Source: an uncultured Oscillospiraceae bacterium | GTDB taxonomy: Bacteria > Bacillota > Clostridia > Oscillospirales > Acutalibacteraceae | Length of the DNA stretch: 39,861 bases | Direction: 5' to 3' | Assembly: GCA_900547095.1 (NCBI GenBank) | Contig: URFG01000012.1 | Coordinates: 1 to 39,861, forward strand | Shown: positions 8,289 through 15,065 of the stretch, piece by piece | Position numbering within the stretch: position 1 is the first letter of the stretch | Layout: each line of letters begins with the position of its first letter | Notes under the pieces: generated by a model | What the model was told of the DNA's origin: nothing | The model's database searches: none | What the model saw: only the letters and a program-made list of their open reading frames with translations | Position numbers and translations under genes: made by a program

Positions 8289-9590
8289 CCGTTCCAACCT
8301 CCCGTAAGATCACCGCCTGTTATGGCACAATTTAAAGATCTGCTTTTTCTTTCGTTTTTTGTAGGATGAAAATATTTCACATCTTCAAACGCATATCTTA
8401 AAGCGTCGCATAAATGATTATTTTCATCCTTTGGCATTGCCGCTTTCGGTCCTGAGTAGTTATCATCGTAAACATAGCTTGACAGCTCGCTTATCATATT
8501 TCTGCATTTTGGATCGACCGTAATTTCATACTCGCTTATACCGGCAATTCCGTTTAAAATACTGTCCGGTCCTTTGACTGACGGAAGAATTCTCCCGATT
8601 CCAAGCCTTTTTAAATCATCGTTGGATTTAGGCTCCGCACAGTCGGCCCTGATTCTTTCTTTTGCGTATCCGCGTCTTATTATCGCATTTGCGATATCGC
8701 AGTTAAGCATACGTGTTTTGTAAAACTCATCAAAAATATAAATTTTCTTGTCGATAGGATTGGCTTTAAATGCCACAAAAGCCGTAGGATCGCTTGAATA
8801 CCCGTAGTCCAAGCCGAAAAAGCTTTTCCATTTGTATTCTTCGCCTATCGGAATATCCGGCACACCCTCGGACCAGTTTTCATAAACAAGACCTTCTGAA
8901 ATTCCCCAATTCCCCAGCCCTGCGACTTCGTACTTTCTGCGATTGCTTTTTTTCATTTTTTCAAATACCAGCCTGTCCGTTTCGTCTAAAAACTCGTTTA
9001 TCAGGTAATTGGTCGAAAAGGTTGCAGTATCATCGGACTGCTGATCGAAAAAACGCTTTTTAAGCCAGTGCTTTCCGCTCCAGGGATTGAATGTAAGCGT
9101 AGTCTGCTTAAATAAATTGCCGGGTATTTCTCCTCTCGGGACCGAAAGATCAAGCTTGTCAAAGTCGGCCTCGCTTGGTATTTCGAAAGCCTCCTCCACC
9201 CAAACAAAATTCAGATATCCTTTCGGCACTGTGGTGGATGCAAGTTTAAGGACATCGTCGAGCCCGCGAAAAAGAATTTTCTGACCTGTCGGCAGATAGG
9301 TCATCTCCATAGGCGCCACCGTATTCTGCCAATAGTCTGTTACACCTAATTTTTCCTGCGCCCACTTAAGCTGAGCAAAAGTTGAATCACGGTGAGTGTT
9401 CATAACCTTTCTGACGACTAAAAGGTTACTGTTTTCATACTTCATTATCCGGCAAATAAAATTAAGAGCCGTGGTGGTACTTTTCTTAGAGGCTTTTCCG
9501 CCTTTTAATACTCGATACCTTTTTTTTGCAGTTCCAGTATTCGCTGTAACCTCCTCCCACGGCTTTTGACAGACGGATCTCAGATATCAT
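8285..9590 (-). CDS. terL: Phage terminase large subunit, frame split by a 1-nt excess in an A8 run
   Basis: The packaging motor ATPase and nuclease. The natural start is ATG 9590, overlapping the small-subunit stop (N-terminus MISEIRLSKAVGGGY). After codon 22 an A8 run (T8 on the plus strand at 9520-9527) shifts the frame to an early stop; with seven A the frame runs on into the long ORF. The joined protein would be 434 residues: Walker A-like GGKASKKS (30-37), LLVVRKVMNTHRDST, Walker B region FVWVEEAFEI, and nuclease acidic residues in FFGLDYGYSSDP, RADCAEPKSND and NHLCDALRYAF. The intact 386-codon ORF from ATG 9445 lacks Walker A. The lesion could be a true mutation, slippage or an assembly error. 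Confidence 0.8.
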
Positions 9591-9843
9591 CGATAAACAT
9601 CACCGCCTGCACGCTTTCCTCTTTCGGTTCCTCTCCCGAAGAAACAATATTGATGAGCTCCTTAATGGCAGAGAGATCGCCCGCTGCGGCTTTCTTGTAC
9701 AAAGCTACCATCACCGCGGCTTTTCTTGTGGGCGATTTAATTTTGAAGCCCTCGTCATAAAGTGACTGCTTTTCCTCCGGGGTAAGCTTTTGGTCAAGTA
9801 GATCCTTGAGCGCGGAATAGAAAATCTTATCTGCTTTTTCCGT
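9580..9843 (-). CDS. terS: Putative phage terminase small subunit with ACG start
   Basis: An 87-residue frame that overlaps the terminase large-subunit start by 11 nt, the normal place for the DNA-recognition subunit. It is mostly helical (IFYSALKDLL, LTPEEKQSLYDEGF, RKAAVMVALYKKAAAGDLSAIKEL, then VQAVMFIDDI). No ATG, GTG or TTG precedes the conserved-looking part, but a very strong GGGAGG lies eight bases before an ACG at 9843-9841, in frame. The simplest reading is ATG changed to ACG, which would greatly lower translation. Alternatively, ATG 9862 plus a one-base deletion in an A run gives an MKGGRK start. Family assignment is by position and composition. Confidence 0.55.
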   Translation of the reverse strand, partial: TEKADKIFYSALKDLLDQKLTPEEKQSLYDEGFKIKSPTRKAAVMVALYKKAAAGDLSAIKELINIVSSGEEPKEESVQAVMFIDDI

Positions 9844-9900
9844 TTTTGCGACCTCCCTTCATTTTTCTCGGCTGCGGTCTTTCCCCCGCCGCCGATTAAC

Positions 9901-9929
9901 ACTATACACTAAAAATTTGCGACATTCAC
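9901..9929 (-). promoter_or_regulatory. Candidate promoter of the phage cassette
   Basis: On the minus strand, GTGAAT (9924-9929), 17 bp, then TATAGT (9901-9906), about 58 bases before the proposed terS start. The -10 is fair and the -35 weak. It is the best candidate for transcription of the minus-strand run down to the GHL10 gene. Confidence 0.35.
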
Positions 9930-9946
9930 CGACATCATTTTTTATC

Positions 9947-9975
9947 TTGAATGTTCTTTAAGTTTGTAGTATAAT
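9947..9975 (+). promoter_or_regulatory. Sigma-A promoter of the membrane protein/ACT/UPF0210 operon
   Basis: TTGAAT (9947-9952), a 17-bp spacer and a perfect TATAAT (9970-9975). Transcription would begin near 9982, at the edge of the inverted repeat that follows. Confidence 0.75.
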
Positions 9976-9983
9976 TTAGTGGA

Positions 9984-10046
9984 TAGACAATACAATCGGA
10001 CAAATTTTCCGCTATGAGAAGTGTTGTACCTTGATTGTATTGTCTA
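9984..10046 (+). promoter_or_regulatory. Perfect 14-bp inverted repeat in the 5' leader
   Basis: TAGACAATACAATC at 9984-9997 is exactly complementary to 10033-10046, with 35 nt between. It starts at the likely transcription start, so the RNA could begin with a closed stem holding a small inner hairpin (CGGA with TCCG). It could instead be a paired operator. No T-run follows, so it is not a terminator. A regulatory role is inferred. Confidence 0.55.
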
Positions 10047-10085
10047 CAAATAGCTTTGTCTGTTAAATTCAGGAGGCGTCATATT

Positions 10086-10544
10086 ATGCTAAGTCATAAA
10101 AAATCAGTTAAAGTTTCGCTAGTTCTTACATATGTTCTTATGGTCAGTCTGGCAATTCTTGTTTTTACTGTGCCTTTTATAATTATCTGGTATGTTGAAA
10201 TAAGGAATAGGCCCGAGTATCTTCCCAGCCTGTCGGCTGTGATAATGCTCACTTTTTACCCTTGCGTTCCAATAGCTTTTCTTATTCTTTTTAAATTCAG
10301 AAATCTTCTTAAGAACTTTTTGAATGACGAAGTTTTCACTTTTACAAATGTTTCGAATCTTTACACGATTTCGCTTTGTATGGTTATAATTACGGCGATC
10401 TTGCTTATATCGGGATATTTTTATATGCCTTTCTGGGTAGCTTCCGCCGCCACGGCGATCTGCTCGCTCACACTGCATATAATGAAAAATATAATTCAGT
10501 CGGGCTGCCCCGATAAAATAACAAAAAGCGAGGAAGTTAAATGA
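10086..10544 (+). CDS. Four-helix membrane protein, DUF2975-like
   Basis: A 152-residue integral membrane protein with four hydrophobic segments (about 11-33, 47-65, 92-113 and 117-134). The loop NLLKNFLNDEVFTFTNVSNLYTI resembles the FTEENVKRL motif of DUF2975 proteins, which usually sit beside a small XRE regulator; none is present here. The start is ATG 10086 after AGGAGG at 10071-10076, not the upstream in-frame ATG inside the leader stem. Its stop overlaps the next start as ATGA, so it is co-translated with the ACT gene. Role unknown; the family call is moderate. Confidence 0.7.
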   Translation: MLSHKKSVKVSLVLTYVLMVSLAILVFTVPFIIIWYVEIRNRPEYLPSLSAVIMLTFYPCVPIAFLILFKFRNLLKNFLNDEVFTFTNVSNLYTISLCMVIITAILLISGYFYMPFWVASAATAICSLTLHIMKNIIQSGCPDKITKSEEVK

Positions 10545-10813
10545 AAAAAACTGTTATAACAGTGGTCGGTACCGATAATGTAGGTATTATCTCAAAAGTA
10601 AGCGCAGTTTGCGCAGAGTGCGATGTGAATATCGTGGATATCTCACAATCGGTTTTGCAGGATATGTTTGCAATGGTAATGCTCACTGATATAGAAAAAT
10701 TAAACTGCTCTTTTTCCGATTTCAGCGAAAAGCTCAAAAACTTAGGCAGTGATTTAGGTCTTAAGATACACGTTATGCACGAGGATATCTTTAAATCTAT
10801 GCACAGAATTTAA
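10541..10813 (+). CDS. ACT domain-containing protein (UPF0237)
   Basis: A 90-residue stand-alone ACT domain with the beta-alpha-beta-beta-alpha-beta pattern: TVITVVGTDNVGIISKVSAV (strand, glycine turn, helix), CDVNIVDISQSVL, MFAMVMLTDIEK, then a second helix and KIHVMHEDIF. ACT domains bind amino acids and control partner enzymes; this UPF0237 group is found next to UPF0210 genes, as here. Its ATG overlaps the upstream stop by 4 nt and the UPF0210 gene follows after 23 nt. The ligand cannot be read from the sequence. Confidence 0.9.
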   Translation: MKKTVITVVGTDNVGIISKVSAVCAECDVNIVDISQSVLQDMFAMVMLTDIEKLNCSFSDFSEKLKNLGSDLGLKIHVMHEDIFKSMHRI

Positions 10814-10836
10814 TCCGGAGGAAAATTTCTAAGACT

Positions 10837-12195
10837 ATGATAAATCTTAACGATATTTTAGAAACGGTTAATATGATCGACCACGATAATCTTGATATCA
10901 GAACCGTTACTATGGGAATATCTCTTCTTGACTGTATCGATTCCGACGCGAAAACTGCCTGCGATAAAATATATGAAAAAATAACTAAAAAAGCGGGCAA
11001 TCTTGTAAAATGCGGCAGCGATATAGAAAGAGAACTCGGAATTCCCATTATTAATAAGAGAATCAGCGTAACACCTATTGCTATGATAGCAGCTGCTTCA
11101 AAATCGGATCCCGTGCTTTTCGCAAAAACTTTGCAAAGAGCGGCAGACGCTACAGGCGTAAACTTTATCGGCGGATATTCGGCTCTCGTGCAGAAAGGGT
11201 TTTCCGCAGGCGATCTTGAGCTTATAAACTCTATCCCCGAAGCACTCAGCGTTACAAACAATATCTGCGCCTCTGTCAATGTCGGCTCTACTAAAGCCGG
11301 AATTAATATGGACGCGGTAAAGCTTATGGGAAAAATTATTAAAAAATCCGCCGAGCTAACGGCGGATAGGGACTGCATAGGCTGCGCAAAGCTCGTTGTG
11401 TTCTGCAATGCTCCCGAAGATAATCCTTTTATGGCAGGCGCTTTCCACGGCGTAGGCGAGCCGGACTGTGTTATAAATGTCGGCGTTTCTGGACCGGGCG
11501 TCGTTCAATCCGCACTTAAAAAATGCCCTGACGGCGACCTTGGAGAAGTCGCCGAAACTATTAAGAAAACCGCTTTTAAGATCACCCGTATGGGCCAGCT
11601 TGTCGGCACGGAAGCTTCGAAAAGGCTCGGCATTCCTTTCGGAATAGTCGATCTTTCCCTCGCTCCCACACCTGCCGTAGGCGACTCGGTTGCCCATATT
11701 CTCGAAGAAATGGGCCTTGAAAACTGCGGCACTCACGGAACAACCGCCGCTCTCGCTCTTTTAAATGACGCAGTTAAAAAAGGCGGCGTAATGGCTTCTT
11801 CATCGGTAGGCGGTCTTTCAGGCGCGTTTATCCCCGTTTCGGAAGACGCCGGAATGATAGCCTCCGCAAGATCCGGGGATTTAAAGATAGAAAAGCTTGA
11901 AGCTATGACGGCTGTCTGCTCCGTAGGTCTTGATATGATAGCGGTTCCTGGAGTTACCTCCGCCGAAACTATCTCGGCAATTATTGCGGATGAGGCGGCT
12001 ATAGGTATGGTCAATACTAAAACCACCGCTGTAAGACTTATTCCCGCAGTCGGTAAAAAATCGGGCGAGGAGCTTAATTTCGGCGGCTTGCTCGGCTCTG
12101 CTCCGATAATGGACTTAAATCTTAAAAGCAGCCCCAAAAAGTTCATTGACAGAGCCGGAAAAATACCTGCTCCGCTGCAATCTTTAAAAAATTAA
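10837..12195 (+). CDS. UPF0210 (PFL/DUF711 family) protein
   Basis: A 452-residue cytosolic protein of the usual length for UPF0210. Recognisable stretches are DHDNLDIRTVTMGISLLDC, NKRISVTPIAMIAA, FIGGYSALVQKG, NVGSTKAGINMDAV, AFHGVGEPDCVINVGVSGPG and the glycine-rich SSSVGGLSGAFIPVSEDAGM. The family is conserved in anaerobes and often paired with the UPF0237 ACT protein; the fold is related to pyruvate formate-lyase-like barrels, but no reaction is established. A ribosome site CCGGAGG lies upstream of ATG 10837. No terminator separates its stop from the metN leader promoter, which starts only 8 bases downstream. Confidence 0.9.
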   Translation: MINLNDILETVNMIDHDNLDIRTVTMGISLLDCIDSDAKTACDKIYEKITKKAGNLVKCGSDIERELGIPIINKRISVTPIAMIAAASKSDPVLFAKTLQRAADATGVNFIGGYSALVQKGFSAGDLELINSIPEALSVTNNICASVNVGSTKAGINMDAVKLMGKIIKKSAELTADRDCIGCAKLVVFCNAPEDNPFMAGAFHGVGEPDCVINVGVSGPGVVQSALKKCPDGDLGEVAETIKKTAFKITRMGQLVGTEASKRLGIPFGIVDLSLAPTPAVGDSVAHILEEMGLENCGTHGTTAALALLNDAVKKGGVMASSSVGGLSGAFIPVSEDAGMIASARSGDLKIEKLEAMTAVCSVGLDMIAVPGVTSAETISAIIADEAAIGMVNTKTTAVRLIPAVGKKSGEELNFGGLLGSAPIMDLNLKSSPKKFIDRAGKIPAPLQSLKN

Positions 12196-12203
12196 AAAAA
12201 TAC

Positions 12204-12232
12204 TTGACAAGTAGGTTTAAGGGTGCTATAAT
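12204..12232 (+). promoter_or_regulatory. Consensus sigma-A promoter of the metNIQ leader
   Basis: TTGACA (12204-12209), a 17-bp spacer, TATAAT (12227-12232), a full consensus match. It sits about 240 bases before metN, so the transcript has a long leader. Confidence 0.9.
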
Positions 12233-12267
12233 ATCACCATATTAAAAATCAAGGAGGTACGGTCAGG

Positions 12268-12372
12268 ATGAAAAACTATTTCGAGCAGCTTGTAAGATCT
12301 AATTTCCGTTGCGGTCGAATGTTTTGTTCCGGCGCAGTATGCGTGCGGGTAGATTCGCCGTGCCTTGTTTAA
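12268..12372 (+). CDS. Cysteine-rich leader peptide upstream of metNIQ
   Basis: A 34-residue ORF behind AAGGAGG (12251-12257), starting at ATG 12268 and ending at TAA 12372. The start is MKNYFEQLVR; the second half is FRCGRMFCSGAVCVRVDS followed by PCLV, with Cys at 15, 20, 25 and 32, all close to the end. It lies between a consensus promoter and an intrinsic terminator placed just before metN, the classical plan of ribosome-mediated attenuation. Cysteine codons at the control point suggest that cysteine (or charged tRNA-Cys) is sensed. The peptide has no maturation enzyme nearby, so a modified-peptide precursor is less likely. Confidence 0.65.
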   Translation: MKNYFEQLVRSNFRCGRMFCSGAVCVRVDSPCLV

Positions 12373-12408
12373 AGTTATATAGCTTTTTATGCACCGTTTA
12401 TCCGTATG
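12342..12408 (+). promoter_or_regulatory. Leader helix overlapping the cysteine codons
   Basis: Bases 12342-12353 can pair with 12397-12408 in 12 unbroken pairs (four of them G-U). The 5' arm begins in Cys codon 25, so a ribosome paused at Cys25 or Cys32 would melt it. The 3' arm lies just before the terminator. A similar sequence (TTTATCTGTG, 12426-12435) in the terminator could pair weakly with the same arm. A clear antiterminator was not found by eye. Confidence 0.4.
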
Positions 12409-12418
12409 TTTAATGTGT

Positions 12419-12454
12419 CCGGGAGTTTATCTGTGATATTCTCCCGGTTTTTTT
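12419..12454 (+). terminator. Intrinsic terminator/attenuator before metN
   Basis: CCGGGAG (12419-12425) pairs with CTCCCGG (12441-12447), with an inner TATC/GATA pairing, followed by seven T (12448-12454). It ends 19 bases before the metN start, so it must be bypassed for the transporter to be made. Confidence 0.85.
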
Positions 12455-12473
12455 ATGCAAAGGGGAAAATAAA

Positions 12474-13463
12474 TTGATTGAATTAAAAAATGTTAGTAAG
12501 ACCTTTGAATCGCAGAATTCCTCCGTGGAAGCCGTAAAAAATGTTTCGCTTACGATTGAAGACGGGGATATATTCGGAATAATAGGTCTTTCGGGAGCAG
12601 GAAAGTCCACGCTTGTGCGATGTATTAACCTCCTCGAAAAACCCACCTCCGGCAGCGTGCTTATCGACGGCGTGGATATCACCTCTCTTTCGAAAAAAGA
12701 GCTTTTAAATACCCGCCACAGTATTTCAATGATTTTTCAGGGCTTTAATCTTCTCGCTCAGAGAAGTGTGATCAAAAACATCTGCTATCCTCTTGAGATC
12801 ACCGGAGTTAAAAAAGCAGATTCCCTCAAAAAAGCAAGAGAGCTTTTAAAAATCGTCGATCTTGAAGATAAGGAAAAAGCTTATCCCTCTCAGCTTTCGG
12901 GAGGCCAAAAACAAAGAGTTGCCATAGCAAGAGCACTCGCAACCGATCCTAAAATTTTGCTTTGCGACGAAGCGACCAGTGCTCTCGACCCCAATACAAC
13001 GGACTCTATTCTCACTCTTCTTAAAAAGATAAATAAGGAGCTCGGTGTTACAATAGTCGTTATCACTCACGAAATGAAAGTCGTAGAAAGAATTTGCAAT
13101 AAGGTAGCCGTGCTCAATCACGGCGAAATGCAGGAATGCGGCCTTGTAAAAGATGTTTTCTTAAAGCCTAAATCCGATACCGCAAAGGAACTTATTTTAC
13201 CGCAGTCAAAAGCAGTAAAAGAGATTTCGGGCGGTAAAAAGATCCGAATCGTGTTTGACGGGAGATCCACATTCGAGCCAATAATTTCAAATCTCACACT
13301 TGAATGCAGAACGGCCGTAAATATTTTAGGCGCTGATACTAAGGATATCGACGGTACCGCTTTCGGTCAAATGCTTATCGGCCTCCCTGCCGATGAAACT
13401 CAGGCTTCAAGAGTTATCGAATATCTGACCGAGCATAAAATAAATTTTGAGGAGGAAAAGTAA
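12474..13463 (+). CDS. metN: Methionine-type ABC transporter ATP-binding protein MetN
   Basis: A 329-residue ATPase of the D-methionine/cystine-type importer. Walker A GLSGAGKS (38-45), Q-loop in MIFQGF, signature LSGGQ (141-145), Walker B ILLCDE (161-166), D-loop SALD and H-loop His199 are all present. Residues about 245-329 form the C-terminal NIL regulatory domain, which in MetN binds substrate and inhibits transport. The start is TTG 12474 behind AAAGGGG, a weak start that adds to the control by the attenuator. metI follows without a gap (stop 13463, ATG 13464). The substrate could be methionine or cystine; the Cys-rich leader favours a sulfur amino acid in general. Confidence 0.95.
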   Translation: MIELKNVSKTFESQNSSVEAVKNVSLTIEDGDIFGIIGLSGAGKSTLVRCINLLEKPTSGSVLIDGVDITSLSKKELLNTRHSISMIFQGFNLLAQRSVIKNICYPLEITGVKKADSLKKARELLKIVDLEDKEKAYPSQLSGGQKQRVAIARALATDPKILLCDEATSALDPNTTDSILTLLKKINKELGVTIVVITHEMKVVERICNKVAVLNHGEMQECGLVKDVFLKPKSDTAKELILPQSKAVKEISGGKKIRIVFDGRSTFEPIISNLTLECRTAVNILGADTKDIDGTAFGQMLIGLPADETQASRVIEYLTEHKINFEEEK

Positions 13464-14174
13464 ATGGGAAATTTAAGCCTTAGTATTTCGTCGTTTTTCG
13501 AGTCCGTTTTTGCAAACGGTATGCTTTCTACCTACGGCGAGGCTATCCTCCTCACAATTAAAATAACATTTATCAGCACTTTTGTTTCCTATATCATAGG
13601 AATTCCCTTAGGCGTGATTCTTTACTGTACCTCTTCCGACAGCCTTTTCCCAAATAAACCGGTAAACGCAGTCGTAGGATTTATAGTAAATATTTTAAGA
13701 TCAGTTCCTTTTATAATTCTTCTTGTTATGTCACAGCCGATCTCAAAATTCTTTATCGGCACCGCTATCGGTGACGACGCTTTTATAATCTATCTTATAA
13801 TCGCCGCCGCTCCGTTCGTAGCAAGGATGATAGAGTCTTCTTTTAAGGAAGTAGACACCGGAGTCATTGAAGCAGCGCAGTCTATGGGATCAACCAATCT
13901 TCAGATAATAAGAAAGGTTCTTATCCCCGAGGCTATGCCCTCGCTGATAATAGGCTCTGCAATCGCTTTCACCACCATTTTAGGCTATACTCCTATGACA
14001 TATCTTATCGGCGGCGGCGGCCTCGGTCAGGTAGCAGTTGAGTTCGGCCTTCATCGGTTCAACAGTAATATAATGTATTTTTCATCAATTCTGCTCATAA
14101 TTCTTGTGCAGATAATGCAGGTAGTCTTAAGCACAGTAGCAAAACGCTGTGATAAAAGAATAAGAAAAAAATAA
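13464..14174 (+). CDS. metI: Methionine-type ABC transporter permease MetI
   Basis: A 236-residue permease with five to six membrane segments. The coupling loop that contacts the ATPase is seen at EAAQSMGSTNLQIIRKVLIPEAMP (the EAA motif), followed by the helix GSAIAFTTILGYTPMTYLIGGGGLG, typical of MetI. It starts on the base after the metN stop, with AGGAGG inside the metN end. Length is normal for the family (about 217-235). Confidence 0.95.
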   Translation: MGNLSLSISSFFESVFANGMLSTYGEAILLTIKITFISTFVSYIIGIPLGVILYCTSSDSLFPNKPVNAVVGFIVNILRSVPFIILLVMSQPISKFFIGTAIGDDAFIIYLIIAAAPFVARMIESSFKEVDTGVIEAAQSMGSTNLQIIRKVLIPEAMPSLIIGSAIAFTTILGYTPMTYLIGGGGLGQVAVEFGLHRFNSNIMYFSSILLIILVQIMQVVLSTVAKRCDKRIRKK

Positions 14175-14189
14175 AAAGGAGAAAAAATT

Positions 14190-15008
14190 ATGAAAAAATT
14201 AATCGCTTTATCTCTTGCCGTTTGCCTCTCGGCATTTGCTTTTGCAGGCTGCGGCAAAAAGGACACCGACCTTGGCAGTGCCAAAACCATCACGGTTGCC
14301 GCTACTGCCACTCCCCACGCCGAAATGCTCGAAGAGTGCAAGGACTATATGAAAGATAAAGGTTATACCCTTAATATTAAAACAATGTCCGATTATGTTA
14401 TCCCGAACACCGCTACCGAAAGCGGCGATGTTGACGCTAACTTCTTCCAGCACACACCTTATCTCGATGAGTTCAATAAGAGCAACAATACTCACCTTGT
14501 ATCTGTTGCAAAAATTCACTATGAACCCTTAGGAATTTATGCAGGAACAAGCAAAACTCTTACAGATATTCCCGACGGCGCTAAAATAGCAGTTCCTAAC
14601 GATACGACCAATGAAGCTCGCGCTCTTTTGCTTCTCGACGCTAACGGACTTATCAAGCTTAAAGATAACACTTCCATTACCGCAACCAAAAACGATATAA
14701 CCGAAAATCCTCATAACTTTGAAATAGTAGAGCTTGCCGCTGATACTATCACCAAATATATGAGCGATTACGCAATAGCTGTTATCAACGGTAACTATGC
14801 TATGAATGCAGGCCTTAAAGCGTCAGATGCTCTCGCTATCGAAAGTGCTGATTCAACTGCCGCTCAGACCTATGCAAATATTCTCGTTGTTAAAAAAGGC
14901 AATGAAAATGCTCCGATAGTTAAGGCTCTTGCAGATGCTCTTAAATCCGAAAAGGTTAAGAAATTCGTTGAAGAGAAATATCAGGGCTCAGTTGTAGTTG
15001 TTGACTGA
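14190..15008 (+). CDS. metQ: Substrate-binding lipoprotein MetQ (NlpA family)
   Basis: A 272-residue lipoprotein: signal MKKLIALSLAV, lipobox AFAGC with Cys21, then the NlpA-type binding fold (TITVAATATPHAEMLEE, DANFFQHTPYLDEFN, HYEPLGIYAG, IAVPNDTTNEARALLLLDANG, AIINGNYAMNAG-like region). It delivers the amino acid to MetI and is anchored to the outer face of the membrane. AAAAGGAG precedes the ATG, 15 nt after metI. A long bidirectional terminator follows. Confidence 0.95.
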   Translation: MKKLIALSLAVCLSAFAFAGCGKKDTDLGSAKTITVAATATPHAEMLEECKDYMKDKGYTLNIKTMSDYVIPNTATESGDVDANFFQHTPYLDEFNKSNNTHLVSVAKIHYEPLGIYAGTSKTLTDIPDGAKIAVPNDTTNEARALLLLDANGLIKLKDNTSITATKNDITENPHNFEIVELAADTITKYMSDYAIAVINGNYAMNAGLKASDALAIESADSTAAQTYANILVVKKGNENAPIVKALADALKSEKVKKFVEEKYQGSVVVVD

Positions 15009-15020
15009 TTTAAAAATTTT

Positions 15021-15065
15021 AAAAAATATAGTGCTGCGAAATTATTTCGCAGCACTATATTTTTT
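15021..15065. terminator. Bidirectional terminator between metQ and the AraC gene
   Basis: A perfect 21-bp stem (15021-15041 with 15045-15065) and a 3-nt loop (15042-15044). A-rich and T-rich ends serve both strands. The loop is exactly the TAA stop of the minus-strand AraC-type gene. Confidence 0.9.

Noticed and set aside
9518..9530. Canonical -1 ribosomal frameshift site (A-AAA-AAG) in terL
   Set aside because: A -1 shift here leads within five codons to a stop (frame GGT ATC GAG TAT TAA). The downstream ORF needs a +1 shift or loss of one A, so classical -1 frameshifting cannot join the halves.
9711..9902. Minus-strand 63-codon ORF upstream of terL
   Set aside because: Arg/Lys/Ser-rich composition without conserved pattern; the overlapping frame 9580-9843 looks like a real helical protein with a strong ribosome site.
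10035..10085. N-terminal extension of the DUF2975-like gene from ATG 10035
   Set aside because: It starts inside the leader stem and has no ribosome site; AGGAGG at 10071-10076 serves ATG 10086.
11356..12146. Long antisense ORFs opposite the UPF0210 gene
   Set aside because: They mirror codon bias of a strongly conserved gene, have no ribosome sites and show no protein-like pattern.
12268..12372. Modified-peptide (RiPP, SCIFF-like) precursor
   Set aside because: The length and Cys spacing do not match SCIFF and no radical SAM maturase lies nearby; position before the attenuator explains the ORF better.
12196..12473. S-box (SAM) riboswitch or T-box before metN
   Set aside because: I find neither the S-box core nor a T-box sequence. 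The interval is filled by a promoter, a short ORF and a terminator.
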